Below are positions 32,777-40,778 of a stretch of 64,000 nucleotides of DNA, piece after piece. The notes below the pieces were generated by a model that was not told where the DNA came from, made no database searches, and saw nothing but the letters and a program-made list of their open reading frames with translations. Every line of letters starts with the position of its first letter. The first letter of the stretch is position 1. Origin of the DNA: Planctomycetia bacterium (GTDB taxonomy: Bacteria > Planctomycetota > Planctomycetia > Gemmatales > Gemmataceae); NCBI GenBank assembly GCA_005772955.1, contig SXID01000027.1, forward strand, positions 1 through 64,000, read 5' to 3'. Both the position numbers and the translations under genes were made by a program.

Positions 32777-34624
32777 TTAGCCCCGGAGCAACTGGGCGAC
32801 GAGGGCCGTCGTCTGGTTGGCGTTGCCGAGCACCGTCGCACCGGCCTGCTGCTGCGTCTGGAGGCGGGTGAAGTTTGCGATTTCCGACGCGAAGTCCGTG
32901 TCGCGGATCACCGACTCGGCCGCGATCGTGTTCTCCAGCGTGTTCCGCAGGTTGTTGGCGTTTGACTCGAGGCTGTTGGTCTGGAAAGCCCCTAGCTTGG
33001 CCCGCACGTTGGACACGTCGTTGATGGCCTGATCGATGATCCTGATCGCGTCCTGCGCACCGGATGTGGTGGTCACGTCGACCTTGCCCAGGTCGGTGGT
33101 GGAGGTGTTCACCAGCCCGCTCACCCCACTGCCGAGCTTGTCGGTCGTCACCTTGTCGATGGACAGCCGCACCGTTTCACCCGCGTTCGCCCCGATCTGG
33201 AACGAGAGGGAGTTGTCGGCCACGGTCACGGTGTTCGTGCCGGAGGTCGCCTTGCCGCCGCTGACACCGACGTTGAACGTCAGCCCGGTGGCCCCGCCGA
33301 AAGTGACGAAGTTGCTCAGCCCTTGGGTGCCCGCGGCGACCGTCGTGGCGTTGCCGTCCACGAAGGCGAACAGGGCGTTGCCGCTGGCCCCGGTATCAGC
33401 GGAGGCGCTGCTCACGCCGGTGATGGCGGCGGTGTTGCCGCCCGTGTCGGCCTGGATGGTGATGGCCGACGAACCCAGGATGTTGCTCTGGATCGTCAAC
33501 CGGTTCCCGGCCGTCCCGCCGACGGTGAACTTGCCCAGCCCGCCACCGAGGGACGCCGCGTTGTCCAGCGCGGTCTGGACCTTCTGAACGATGGTGGCCG
33601 CGTTGTCGCCCGCGGTCAGACTGACGATCAGGGACTGCGTCAGTCCGCCGCCCGCGACGGTCAGTGTGCCGTTGGCCGTCAAGGTGGCAACGCCCAGGTT
33701 GCTCGCCCCGGCCGCGCGGCCGCCGGTCGCGTTCCCGCTGGTGACGTTGGCCGCGCTCAGGGCAGCGCCCGCGGTGCCGGTCAACAGGGTGCTGGCCGTG
33801 GTTCCGGTCAGTGCGGCCGAGTGAGCCGTGTCGGAGAGCAGGGTGACGGCGGAGCCGCTGATCTTGCTGGTGATCACGAGCGGGGCACCGGCTGAACCGG
33901 TCACGGTGAAGTTGCCCGCACCGGCCTTCGTATCCAGGGCACTCTGGATGGCCGTGACCGTGGCCGCGACGGTCGCGATCGCAGTCAGGTCGACCGTGAC
34001 GCCCGCCGCAAGGCCACCGCCGCCAATGATCACGGTACCGGCAGCCGCCGCATTGTCAGCCGTGTTCCCGCTGGTAACGATCCCGCCGCTGGCCGCTCCG
34101 ACCGCGACCGACTTGGCACCGGCCGTCGCACCGATGTCGGCCTTGACCTGACCCAGGCTGCTGGGGTTCGTCGAGGCGGTCGCGGTCACACCGGCCTGGC
34201 CGTTGAGGAGGAACTTGCCGGTCCCGAACTTGGTCGTGTTGGCGATGTTGTTGATGGTGTTGAGGGCGTTCGTGATTTCGGCCTGGTTCGCCGCGAGGGC
34301 GCTGGCCTCGTTCACGCCGCTGTTGGCTGAGTCGATGGCCAGGCTGCGGACCTTGTTCAGAAGGGTGTTGAGTTCGTTCAGCGCGCCTTCGCCGGTCTGG
34401 GCCAGCGAGACCGCCTTGTTCGTGTTGTCGATGGCCGTCTTCAGACCCGAGATCTGTGCCCGCTGCTGTTCCGAGATCACAAGACCGGCGGGGCCGTCCG
34501 CACCGCGGTTGATCTTCAGACCGGTCGAGAGCCGTTCGAGCGACTTCGACAGGGCCGAACCGGTGCGGCCCAGGTTCTGCTGGGCGTTGAGCGACGCGCC
34601 GTTGTTAACGACTGACAGGGCCAT
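32777..34624 (-). CDS. fliC: FliC, flagellin
   Basis: This is the filament protein. The 615 residues have conserved ends: LGRTGSALSKSLERLSTGLK, DGPAGLVISEQQRAQISGLK, then a C-terminal DTDFASEIANFTRLQTQQQA and LVAQLLRG. The middle holds two related beta modules (about residues 183-278 and 297-405) that make it longer than usual flagellins. A sigma-28-type promoter lies 61 bases upstream, and a hairpin separates it from the flgM-like gene. Confidence 0.96.
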   Translation of the reverse strand: MALSVVNNGASLNAQQNLGRTGSALSKSLERLSTGLKINRGADGPAGLVISEQQRAQISGLKTAIDNTNKAVSLAQTGEGALNELNTLLNKVRSLAIDSANSGVNEASALAANQAEITNALNTINNIANTTKFGTGKFLLNGQAGVTATASTNPSSLGQVKADIGATAGAKSVAVGAASGGIVTSGNTADNAAAAGTVIIGGGGLAAGVTVDLTAIATVAATVTAIQSALDTKAGAGNFTVTGSAGAPLVITSKISGSAVTLLSDTAHSAALTGTTASTLLTGTAGAALSAANVTSGNATGGRAAGASNLGVATLTANGTLTVAGGGLTQSLIVSLTAGDNAATIVQKVQTALDNAASLGGGLGKFTVGGTAGNRLTIQSNILGSSAITIQADTGGNTAAITGVSSASADTGASGNALFAFVDGNATTVAAGTQGLSNFVTFGGATGLTFNVGVSGGKATSGTNTVTVADNSLSFQIGANAGETVRLSIDKVTTDKLGSGVSGLVNTSTTDLGKVDVTTTSGAQDAIRIIDQAINDVSNVRAKLGAFQTNSLESNANNLRNTLENTIAAESVIRDTDFASEIANFTRLQTQQQAGATVLGNANQTTALVAQLLRG

Positions 34625-34684
34625 TTCAGACACTCCGAGTGTAATTGTCGTTGCGGGTCGGTCAATCCGCCCCGTCTTCAGGAG

Positions 34685-34710
34685 TTATCGAAGTCGGGTC
34701 CCGAAATTTG
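34685..34710 (-). promoter_or_regulatory. Sigma-28-type promoter of fliC
   Basis: On the minus strand CAAA (34710-34707) is followed by 14 bases and TTCGATAA (34692-34685). The spacing and -10 element match those before motA and flgM. It is placed correctly for the flagellin gene. Confidence 0.75.
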
Positions 34711-34778
34711 CCCGCGAACGTTCGCACACTTCCCGCGCCACGCCTGGATTTCCTGGGGTGCAGACTCGCCCCCAAACG

Positions 34779-34816
34779 CCCACGGCCCGGCGAGCTACCG
34801 CTCGCCGGGCCGTGGG
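34779..34816 (-). terminator. Strong hairpin downstream of flgM-like gene
   Basis: A 17-bp perfect GC-rich stem (34779-34795 with 34800-34816) closes on a four-base loop, 22 bases after the flgM stop. There is only a short GTTTG after it on the minus strand, so it may act as a weak intrinsic terminator or RNA end-stabiliser between flgM and fliC. Confidence 0.6.
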
Positions 34817-34838
34817 GAAGATCGTGTCGGTCCGCGTC

Positions 34839-35138
34839 CTAATCGGTGATGCTCGGTTGAGCGGCCACGATGGCCGCGGCGGCAGCAGCGGCCGCTTGGG
34901 GCGTGTTGAAGTCACCGGCCGCGAGGCGGGCCGTCGCGACCGCAACGACGTCCGGCCGGACCTCGGGGAACTCGCGCACCGCCGAGAGCAGTGCGGCGAG
35001 TTGGCCCGTGAGCGCGAACTCTTCCGCGCTCCCGGGGGCCGCGACCGGAACCGGTGCCGGGTCAGAGGCACGCGGGCCGGGGCGCGGGGCGGGGGCTTGC
35101 GGGACGACGGGCTGGGCTCCGGTGGGTTCAATTCGCAT
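34839..35138 (-). CDS. flgM: FlgM-like anti-sigma-28 factor
   Basis: FlgM holds FliA inactive until it is exported through the finished hook. The 99-residue product has a disordered Pro/Ala-rich first half and a C-terminal part (VREFPEVRPDVVAVATARLAAG, then DFNTPQAAAAAAAAIVAA). This follows the FlgM sigma-binding pattern: a helix with VR..V....RIA.G.Y, then a second helix. Position next to fliC and its own sigma-28-type promoter support the call. Confidence 0.72.
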   Translation of the reverse strand: MRIEPTGAQPVVPQAPAPRPGPRASDPAPVPVAAPGSAEEFALTGQLAALLSAVREFPEVRPDVVAVATARLAAGDFNTPQAAAAAAAAIVAAQPSITD

Positions 35139-35197
35139 GGCTTGGGCTCGTGCTTATTTCAGGTCTGGGTGCCGATCTTCTCGGCGTACAGAAACCA

Positions 35198-35223
35198 TTA
35201 TCGAACGCGGACGGTAAAATTTG
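35198..35223 (-). promoter_or_regulatory. Sigma-28-type promoter of the flgM-like gene
   Basis: On the minus strand CAAA (35223-35220), 14 bases and TTCGATAA (35205-35198), 60 bases before the flgM start. It repeats the layout of the fliC promoter, including CAAATTT at the -35 end. Confidence 0.75.
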
Positions 35224-35303
35224 TCCATAATTGCTTCCCCGCTCTCGCGCTCCTACTGTTCGCTAATTCCCATCTTGCGTCAACCGGAATATGGCCCACA
35301 ACA

Positions 35304-37385
35304 ATGTCCACTCCACTGCCCACCGCTCCCAACCAGTCCACTCCGATCCCAGCGTCGATCCGAGGTCGGTTCCGGCGAGCGATACGGGTCTCGCTCGTCA
35401 TCGCGTGCGCCACCGGCGGCGCGGCCGGGAGCCTCGCGTTTCAAACCAACCGAAACCCAACGGCGACCACAGCGAAACCCGACGAGCCGGTGTCGCCTGG
35501 CATCGCGCCGCCAAACGGCGAACCGGTGCCGAACTTGGTGGGCGCGCCGTTCGCTGCCCGCATCGACACACTCATCCGCGCTGGCTGCTACGCGGACGCT
35601 CTGGCGGCCTGTCGCGAAGCGCCTCGCACGACGTTCGGCGCCGATGAGTGCCCACTCGCGTACCGCGAGGCGCTGAGTCTGGAGGGGTTGGGGAAGTGGA
35701 AAGATGCGGACGCTGCTTTCAAGAAGGCGGAGGGGGACACGAATGCTGGCGCGTGGGCGCGGGCGATACTCGGCCGGGCGCGGTGCGCGGTCGCACAGGA
35801 CTCGTTTCCGGCAGCGTGGGTGTTCCTGAATCGCGTGCTGCTCCGCACGGGACACCCCGAATGCCGCGGAACGAAAGTGTACGAGGAGGCACTCTCCATA
35901 CGCGCACGCCTCGCGGTTCTGGAAGCCGGTGCGGTGCCAGCCCTCGGCCCGCTCAACGCGGACGCGCTCGCGTGGCCATCACTCCGCGTGAGCGCGGACC
36001 AGTATCTCGACTGGCTCCCGACCGACTCGGCAACCGGTAGCCCTGCATCGGGCGCAGTCGGTGAGGTCGTCGAAGTCCATCACAATGTGGAATCGCACGG
36101 CACGCCGGAAGTGACCGTGCGGTTGTCATCGCGGCCGGCGATCGATGTGCTGCGTGCGGTCGCGGCCGCGGCCGGCCTGGAAATTCGTGCCGATAACAAT
36201 GCGTCCACGTTCCTGACCGCGACCGTCGGTCCGGTCGAAGTGGAACGACTCCCGCTCGGTGAACTGCTCGGTTCACTCACCGAGCGCGACGGAATCGCGT
36301 GGACAATTCAGAGCGGTACATTGCAGCTCACCCACGCGCCGCGTGTCACCGAACCCGACGCGACCGCAGACTTGTTGCGGCGAGTTCTCGCTATCGCGCC
36401 GGAACACCCGGCCACCGCAGCGACGCGCGTCACACTCGCGAACCTGGACGCCCACGCCGGCCGCATCCGGTCCGCGGCGCGCGGCTACAAGCAGGTGATC
36501 GAGATCCGCTCGAGCAGGCCAGAGGCAACACACGCGGCCTATAACCTCGGCCTGCTCGAACTCAAGGAAGGGAACCGGGCCAGCGCACGATCGCGGTTCT
36601 TGGAGGTGATCGATCGCGCGCCTGGCACTCACTGGGCAGACTTGGGTTGGTGCTGGGTCGCGCGCACACACCTCGATGGTGGCGACACCGTCTCGGCTCG
36701 GTCCGCGTACCGAACCGCACTCAATGGGAACACCAAAGAGGCTCTCTCCGCTGCGGCGCTCGGCGTGTGTACCTGCGACCTGCTCGATGGGTCCGACGAA
36801 TCAGCTCGTTCTCTTCTCCGCGACACCAGGTTGAGCGTGCGCGAATCGCACGCGATGCTCGGGACGTTCTACGAATCGCTCCTCCGGTACCGCGGCGCAC
36901 CTACGGAGAGCCGGCGCGAGTTACTCCTTACCGCGATCGAGGGCAGCAACCACGGGCGCGCGTTCGGTCCGGCGGGCGTGTACTTCGTCGGGCGAGTATA
37001 CGCTGAACTCGGCCTCGCGCAACAGATGTGCGACCTGTACGACACCGCCATCAATGACGCGCGCGGCCCGTTCGCGCTCCGAATGACGTTCACCGCGGCC
37101 GCACGGTACGACCACCTCGACATGCGGAAACAGGCTCGGACGCGGTACGCGGCCCTCGCTGCGGCCGACCCGGATACATTCGGCGCGCAATCGGAACTAC
37201 GGCTCGCGGCGCTCGACGCGCGCGAAGGAAACGGTGCGGAAGCCGTGCGCCGCTGCCGGTCGCTCCTGAACAGGGCCGGCGTTGAACGCACGGAAGTACT
37301 CGCCGTGATGGGCCACGGGTACGAACTCCAAAAGAAGTTCGGGCACGCCGCGGAGTGCTTCGCTGGCCGCGTACCTGGCAAGTAG
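35304..37385 (+). CDS. Secreted TPR protein with an STN-like domain
   Basis: From the ATG at 35304 the 693-residue protein has an N-terminal membrane/signal helix (about residues 30-50, VSLVIACATGGAAGSLAF). TPR-like helices follow to about residue 200, then a beta-alpha domain at about 265-342 (VTVRLSSRPAIDVLRAVAAA, LGELLGSLTERDGIAWTIQ) that reads like the STN domain of secretins and TonB receptors, then further TPRs to the end. The open frame runs back to 34203 through antisense of fliC and is not coding there. It could be a periplasmic assembly or scaffolding protein. Confidence 0.75.
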   Translation: MSTPLPTAPNQSTPIPASIRGRFRRAIRVSLVIACATGGAAGSLAFQTNRNPTATTAKPDEPVSPGIAPPNGEPVPNLVGAPFAARIDTLIRAGCYADALAACREAPRTTFGADECPLAYREALSLEGLGKWKDADAAFKKAEGDTNAGAWARAILGRARCAVAQDSFPAAWVFLNRVLLRTGHPECRGTKVYEEALSIRARLAVLEAGAVPALGPLNADALAWPSLRVSADQYLDWLPTDSATGSPASGAVGEVVEVHHNVESHGTPEVTVRLSSRPAIDVLRAVAAAAGLEIRADNNASTFLTATVGPVEVERLPLGELLGSLTERDGIAWTIQSGTLQLTHAPRVTEPDATADLLRRVLAIAPEHPATAATRVTLANLDAHAGRIRSAARGYKQVIEIRSSRPEATHAAYNLGLLELKEGNRASARSRFLEVIDRAPGTHWADLGWCWVARTHLDGGDTVSARSAYRTALNGNTKEALSAAALGVCTCDLLDGSDESARSLLRDTRLSVRESHAMLGTFYESLLRYRGAPTESRRELLLTAIEGSNHGRAFGPAGVYFVGRVYAELGLAQQMCDLYDTAINDARGPFALRMTFTAAARYDHLDMRKQARTRYAALAAADPDTFGAQSELRLAALDAREGNGAEAVRRCRSLLNRAGVERTEVLAVMGHGYELQKKFGHAAECFAGRVPGK

Positions 37386-37522
37386 TGGCGGCGATCATTC
37401 GAACTGCCTCATCTCTTCGGTTGCCTCGGGTCTTGGTTCGGGTAAACTCGTGCAACGAGACCCGGCCAGCACCCGTGAGGCGTCGACTCATACCCCGTTA
37501 CGCCGCGACCGACTGCCGCACT

Positions 37523-37699
37523 ACCTACAATCTCGTCTGCTTCGATTCGCGCGGCGACGAACGGACCGTCGACCTGAACGGCGTGATGTCCGACCGGATC
37601 CTTCGCACGTTCGCGGCCGACGGTTCCGGCAGAACTGATGTGTTCCTGTTCGGCCACGGGTGCGGTAATGTGGTTTCGCGCCCGACACCGGGCGAGTGA
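37523..37699 (+). pseudogene. Broken start of an alpha/beta-hydrolase-like protein
   Basis: The frame reads YNLVCFDSRGDERTVDLNGV and DVFLFGHGCG. This resembles the beginning of a planctomycete alpha/beta hydrolase family in which VFLFSHGW precedes the fold's core. The reading stops 14 codons later and no core domain follows before the cupin gene. It is probably a decayed or truncated gene. The rest of the 320-base gap (37386-37705) shows nothing I can name. Confidence 0.35.
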
Positions 37700-37705
37700 G
37701 CGACA

Positions 37706-38056
37706 ATGGAAATCACCAGCGGCAACCTCTTCACCGTCTTGCCCGCAGCACCGCCCGCGTGTGAGTTGAGCGACGTGTTAGTCCATCGCCCAAGATGGAA
37801 GGTCGAGCGCATCACGTCCTGGGGCCACGCGACCGCACCGGGTGAGTGGTTCGACCAGGATACGGACGAATGGGTGGTTCTGCTCGCAGGCGCGGCACGC
37901 CTGCTGATCGAGGGTGAACCCACAACGCGCGAACTTGTACCGGGCGACTGGGTGTTCCTCGCGGCACGCATGCGGCACCGCGTCGAATGGACCGACACGA
38001 CGCGGCCAACCGTCTGGCTCGCGTTCCACACACTCGCTTCAGGAAGGGATACATGA
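37706..38056 (+). CDS. Small cupin protein
   Basis: The 116-residue protein is one cupin barrel. Motif 1 is degenerate (TAPGEWFDQDTDEWVVLLAG, with Glu in the metal-ligand region) and motif 2 is LVPGDWVFLAARMRHRVEWT with a His. Such single cupins are commonly metal-binding enzymes or sugar-binding proteins, but no substrate can be read. The stop overlaps the next start as ATGA, so the two are co-translated. Confidence 0.75.
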   Translation: MEITSGNLFTVLPAAPPACELSDVLVHRPRWKVERITSWGHATAPGEWFDQDTDEWVVLLAGAARLLIEGEPTTRELVPGDWVFLAARMRHRVEWTDTTRPTVWLAFHTLASGRDT

Positions 38057-39741
38057 TGAGCCGATTCCTGTTCGTGGTGTGCTCGCTGGGTCTGGCGAGC
38101 GCGCCGGTGTTCGCGGCTGAACCGGAGCAGAATCCCATACCCGGCATCGGCCCGGCGGGTGCGATCACCAAGTTGCACACCGGGTTCAAGTTCACCGAAG
38201 GCCCGGCCGCCGATGGCGACGGCAACATCTACTTCACCGACATCCCGAACGACCGCATCCACAAGGTCGATGCCGAGGGCAAACTCACGACGGTGCTGGA
38301 GAAGAGCGAAGGGTGTAACGGCCTCATGCTCGACGCCCGCGGCCGGCTCATCGCGTGTCAGGGCGGCACGAAGCGCCTCGTCGCACTCGACCGCGAAACG
38401 AAGAAGATCGCGGTGCTGGCGGACGCTTCCGACGGCAAGCCGCTCGGCACACCGAACGATCTCGTCATCGACCGCACCGGCGGCGTGTACTTCACCTCCC
38501 CGGACATCTCGTCCGTGTTCTATCTCCCGGCCGCAGGTAAAGCCGTGCGCACACTCGACGGACTCCCTCGCCCGAACGGCGTGCTGCTCAGTCCCGATGA
38601 GAAGACTCTGTACGTGCTGCCGTCGGGTTCCGCGGACGTACTCGCGTATCCTGTCGAGCGCCCCGGCGCGGTCGGTAAGGCAAAGGTGCTGTGCAAGCTC
38701 GAACAGAACCCGAGGCAACCGAACCGGCTCGGCGGCGACGGACTCACCATCGACACGCGCGGGAACCTGTACCTCACCAAGCCCTCGCTCAAGGCGATTC
38801 AGGTGGTTAGCCCCGAAGGCAAGACGCTCGGGTTGATCTCATTCCCGGAAGACCCGTCGAACTGCACGTTCGGCGGGAAGGATCGGAAGACGCTCTACGT
38901 CACCGCGCAGAGTTCGCTGTACGCGGTCCCAATGGACGCGACCGGGCACCGGTTCGGCGCGACGCGCAGCGAAGAACCACTCCCCGAAGCGTGGGACTAC
39001 GCCGCGCCAATGAAGAAGGTCGCGGGCAAGTTCCGCGGAACCGAAGGCGTGGTGATTCACCTCGGCGGCTCGATGACGATTGCCAACCCATACGGCACCT
39101 GGCCGCGGAGCGGGAAGGGCAAGACGCCCGACGACCTCGCGATTCTGAAGTGGATGCACACCGAAACGAAGGACAAGACCGACGGCTGGTGGCTGTGCCG
39201 CACGGAGATCGAACACTACCGCGCCTACACGTCCGAAAGCGGGCTGAAGTCCGCGATGTTGTTCGACGGCGGGAAGCGCGGTCTGCCGAAACTGGAGAAG
39301 ATGCTCGACGACTACAAGCCGCGATTGGTGACCATCGAGTGCGGCATCTATGACGTGGAGGACAACGTCGCGCTGGACGACTACCGGAAGAACATGGCGA
39401 AGGCACTCGACCTGATCCTCGACCGCGGCGCGATCCCGCTGCTGAACACGATCCCGCCGTTCAAGGCGCAACTCGAACGCACGAAGCAGTTCAACACCGC
39501 GCTGCGCGAACTCGCGAAGGAACGTGGCTGCCCGATACTCGATCTCGAGCGCGAAATCTTCATCCGTCAGCCTGAAAACTGGTACGGCACGCTGGTGGAC
39601 CGCATTCACCTGACCGCGCCGAACTCCGGTGCCGAGCCGACCGAGGGGAACCTCCGCAAGAGCGGGTATCAGCTTCGCGGCTGGTTGACCGTTCGGAAGA
39701 TCGCCGAGATCAAGCGGCAGGTACTCGATGCCGGGAAATGA
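38053..39741 (+). CDS. SMP-30/gluconolactonase fused to an SGNH-type hydrolase
   Basis: The 562-residue secreted protein (signal SLGLASAPVFAA) has two parts. Residues about 30-310 form a six-bladed SMP-30/gluconolactonase propeller with typical metal-site sequences FTEGPA (Glu49), LGTPNDLV (Asn136) and GGDGLTID. Residues about 330-562 read as SGNH/GDSL esterase, with block I HLGGSMT (Ser340, GGS in place of GDS), a block III-like CGIYDVEDN and block V VDRIHLT. AGGAAGGG precedes the ATG. It is coupled to the cupin gene. Confidence 0.8.
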   Translation: MMSRFLFVVCSLGLASAPVFAAEPEQNPIPGIGPAGAITKLHTGFKFTEGPAADGDGNIYFTDIPNDRIHKVDAEGKLTTVLEKSEGCNGLMLDARGRLIACQGGTKRLVALDRETKKIAVLADASDGKPLGTPNDLVIDRTGGVYFTSPDISSVFYLPAAGKAVRTLDGLPRPNGVLLSPDEKTLYVLPSGSADVLAYPVERPGAVGKAKVLCKLEQNPRQPNRLGGDGLTIDTRGNLYLTKPSLKAIQVVSPEGKTLGLISFPEDPSNCTFGGKDRKTLYVTAQSSLYAVPMDATGHRFGATRSEEPLPEAWDYAAPMKKVAGKFRGTEGVVIHLGGSMTIANPYGTWPRSGKGKTPDDLAILKWMHTETKDKTDGWWLCRTEIEHYRAYTSESGLKSAMLFDGGKRGLPKLEKMLDDYKPRLVTIECGIYDVEDNVALDDYRKNMAKALDLILDRGAIPLLNTIPPFKAQLERTKQFNTALRELAKERGCPILDLEREIFIRQPENWYGTLVDRIHLTAPNSGAEPTEGNLRKSGYQLRGWLTVRKIAEIKRQVLDAGK

Positions 39742-39754
39742 GCGCGAGCCGGGT

Positions 39755-40456
39755 TCACATGGACTCGGGGATCGACGCTGGAGCGGGCCGTAACACTTCG
39801 GTCACCCCGACCCCGCTGCGCCCGGTTGCCCGGAACTGATCCGCCAGCGCGACGATCCACGCTCGCGGCATCGTCGAGACCGACACTGCGGGCGTGGATG
39901 TTCGAGACGAGGTTGCGGTCTGCGTCGGTGTGCCCGGTTCGCGGCCGGAATGCCATGTACGCGAACAGGCTCACGGCCGTCGCCAACCCCGGCCGCTCAC
40001 CGATCAGCAGCACGACAACCGTTGGCGCGAGCAGATCGCCGACGTCGTTCATCACGCCGACGCGACAGTACCGCACGAGGAACGGCCGCCCGAACGACCA
40101 CCCGCGATCCGAAGTCGATCAAGCAATCCCGGCGATTGCTTCGCGACAGCCGCCGCAGAGAGGCCGTCGCCGATCACGACTTGCAAGTCGCGTCCGGTCG
40201 GGCAGCGTGCGGAAAGGAGTTCGCGCGAGTGGTCGGACAGCATCCGGCCGAGGTCGGGCCGTCGCAGGTACACGCCCTTCGACGCCACCCTCGACTGCGT
40301 GTTGAACAACTGGAAGCCGTCGATACGCTCGCGTTCGGAGGTGGCCGTGAGACCCGCGAGCGCGTCGACGGAATTCGGCTCGTTCGCCCTGGCGAGCAGC
40401 GCACGCAGATCGGGGAAGGCGAACCGCTCGCCGCGAACAGTGTGGGAAAACAGCAT
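39755..40456 (-). pseudogene. eutC: Degenerate ethanolamine ammonia-lyase small subunit (eutC remnant)
   Basis: Two minus-strand frames carry EutC pieces: SRVASKGVYLRRPDLGRMLSD with LQVVIGDGLSAAAV, then GDLLAPTVVVLLIGERPGLA with FRPRTGHTDADRNLVSNI. They are joined only by a frameshift at about 40052-40076. A second shift near 39890 moves the tail (RAWIVALADQFRATGRSGVG) into another frame ending at 39755. The N-terminal third is not recognisable, and no eutB is next to it. Either the gene is decayed or the sequence has indels. Confidence 0.7.
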
Positions 40457-40778
40457 TGAGGGCGTCGGGGATTGGGGAGCCGTAGTGTACGCGGCGCGTG
40501 GGAAGCGGCACGGTATCGCAAGCGTGGTGCGATGACTCGTCTTCCCGGCGCCCGTTGCGCGAACACGCGAACGAATGGGGAAACAGTGAGACTCGGAATG
40601 GGTTGGTCAGGATTCGGGGACTGAGCTATGATCGGATTAGGTAGTAGCAACTGCACCGGATTCTGCGCCCGCCTTACCACCCGAAAGCTGTGGATTGCTT
40701 TCGTGTCGGTTTTCATGGCTAGCGTTTCGAATCCCGCACTGGCCACGCACTGCTTGCACACCCCACCGGGCACAACTC
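40457..40778. other. Gap without a recognised gene
   Basis: These 322 bases lie between the eutC remnant and the cytochrome gene. Short frames occur on both strands, but none has a plausible start, ribosome site or family motif. They probably hold the promoter of the cytochrome gene and any 5' remains of eutC. Confidence 0.5.

Noticed and set aside
34203-35303. Upstream extension of the TPR/STN gene
   Set aside because: The frame stays open through antisense of fliC and flgM, but a membrane/signal start is seen only after the ATG at 35304.
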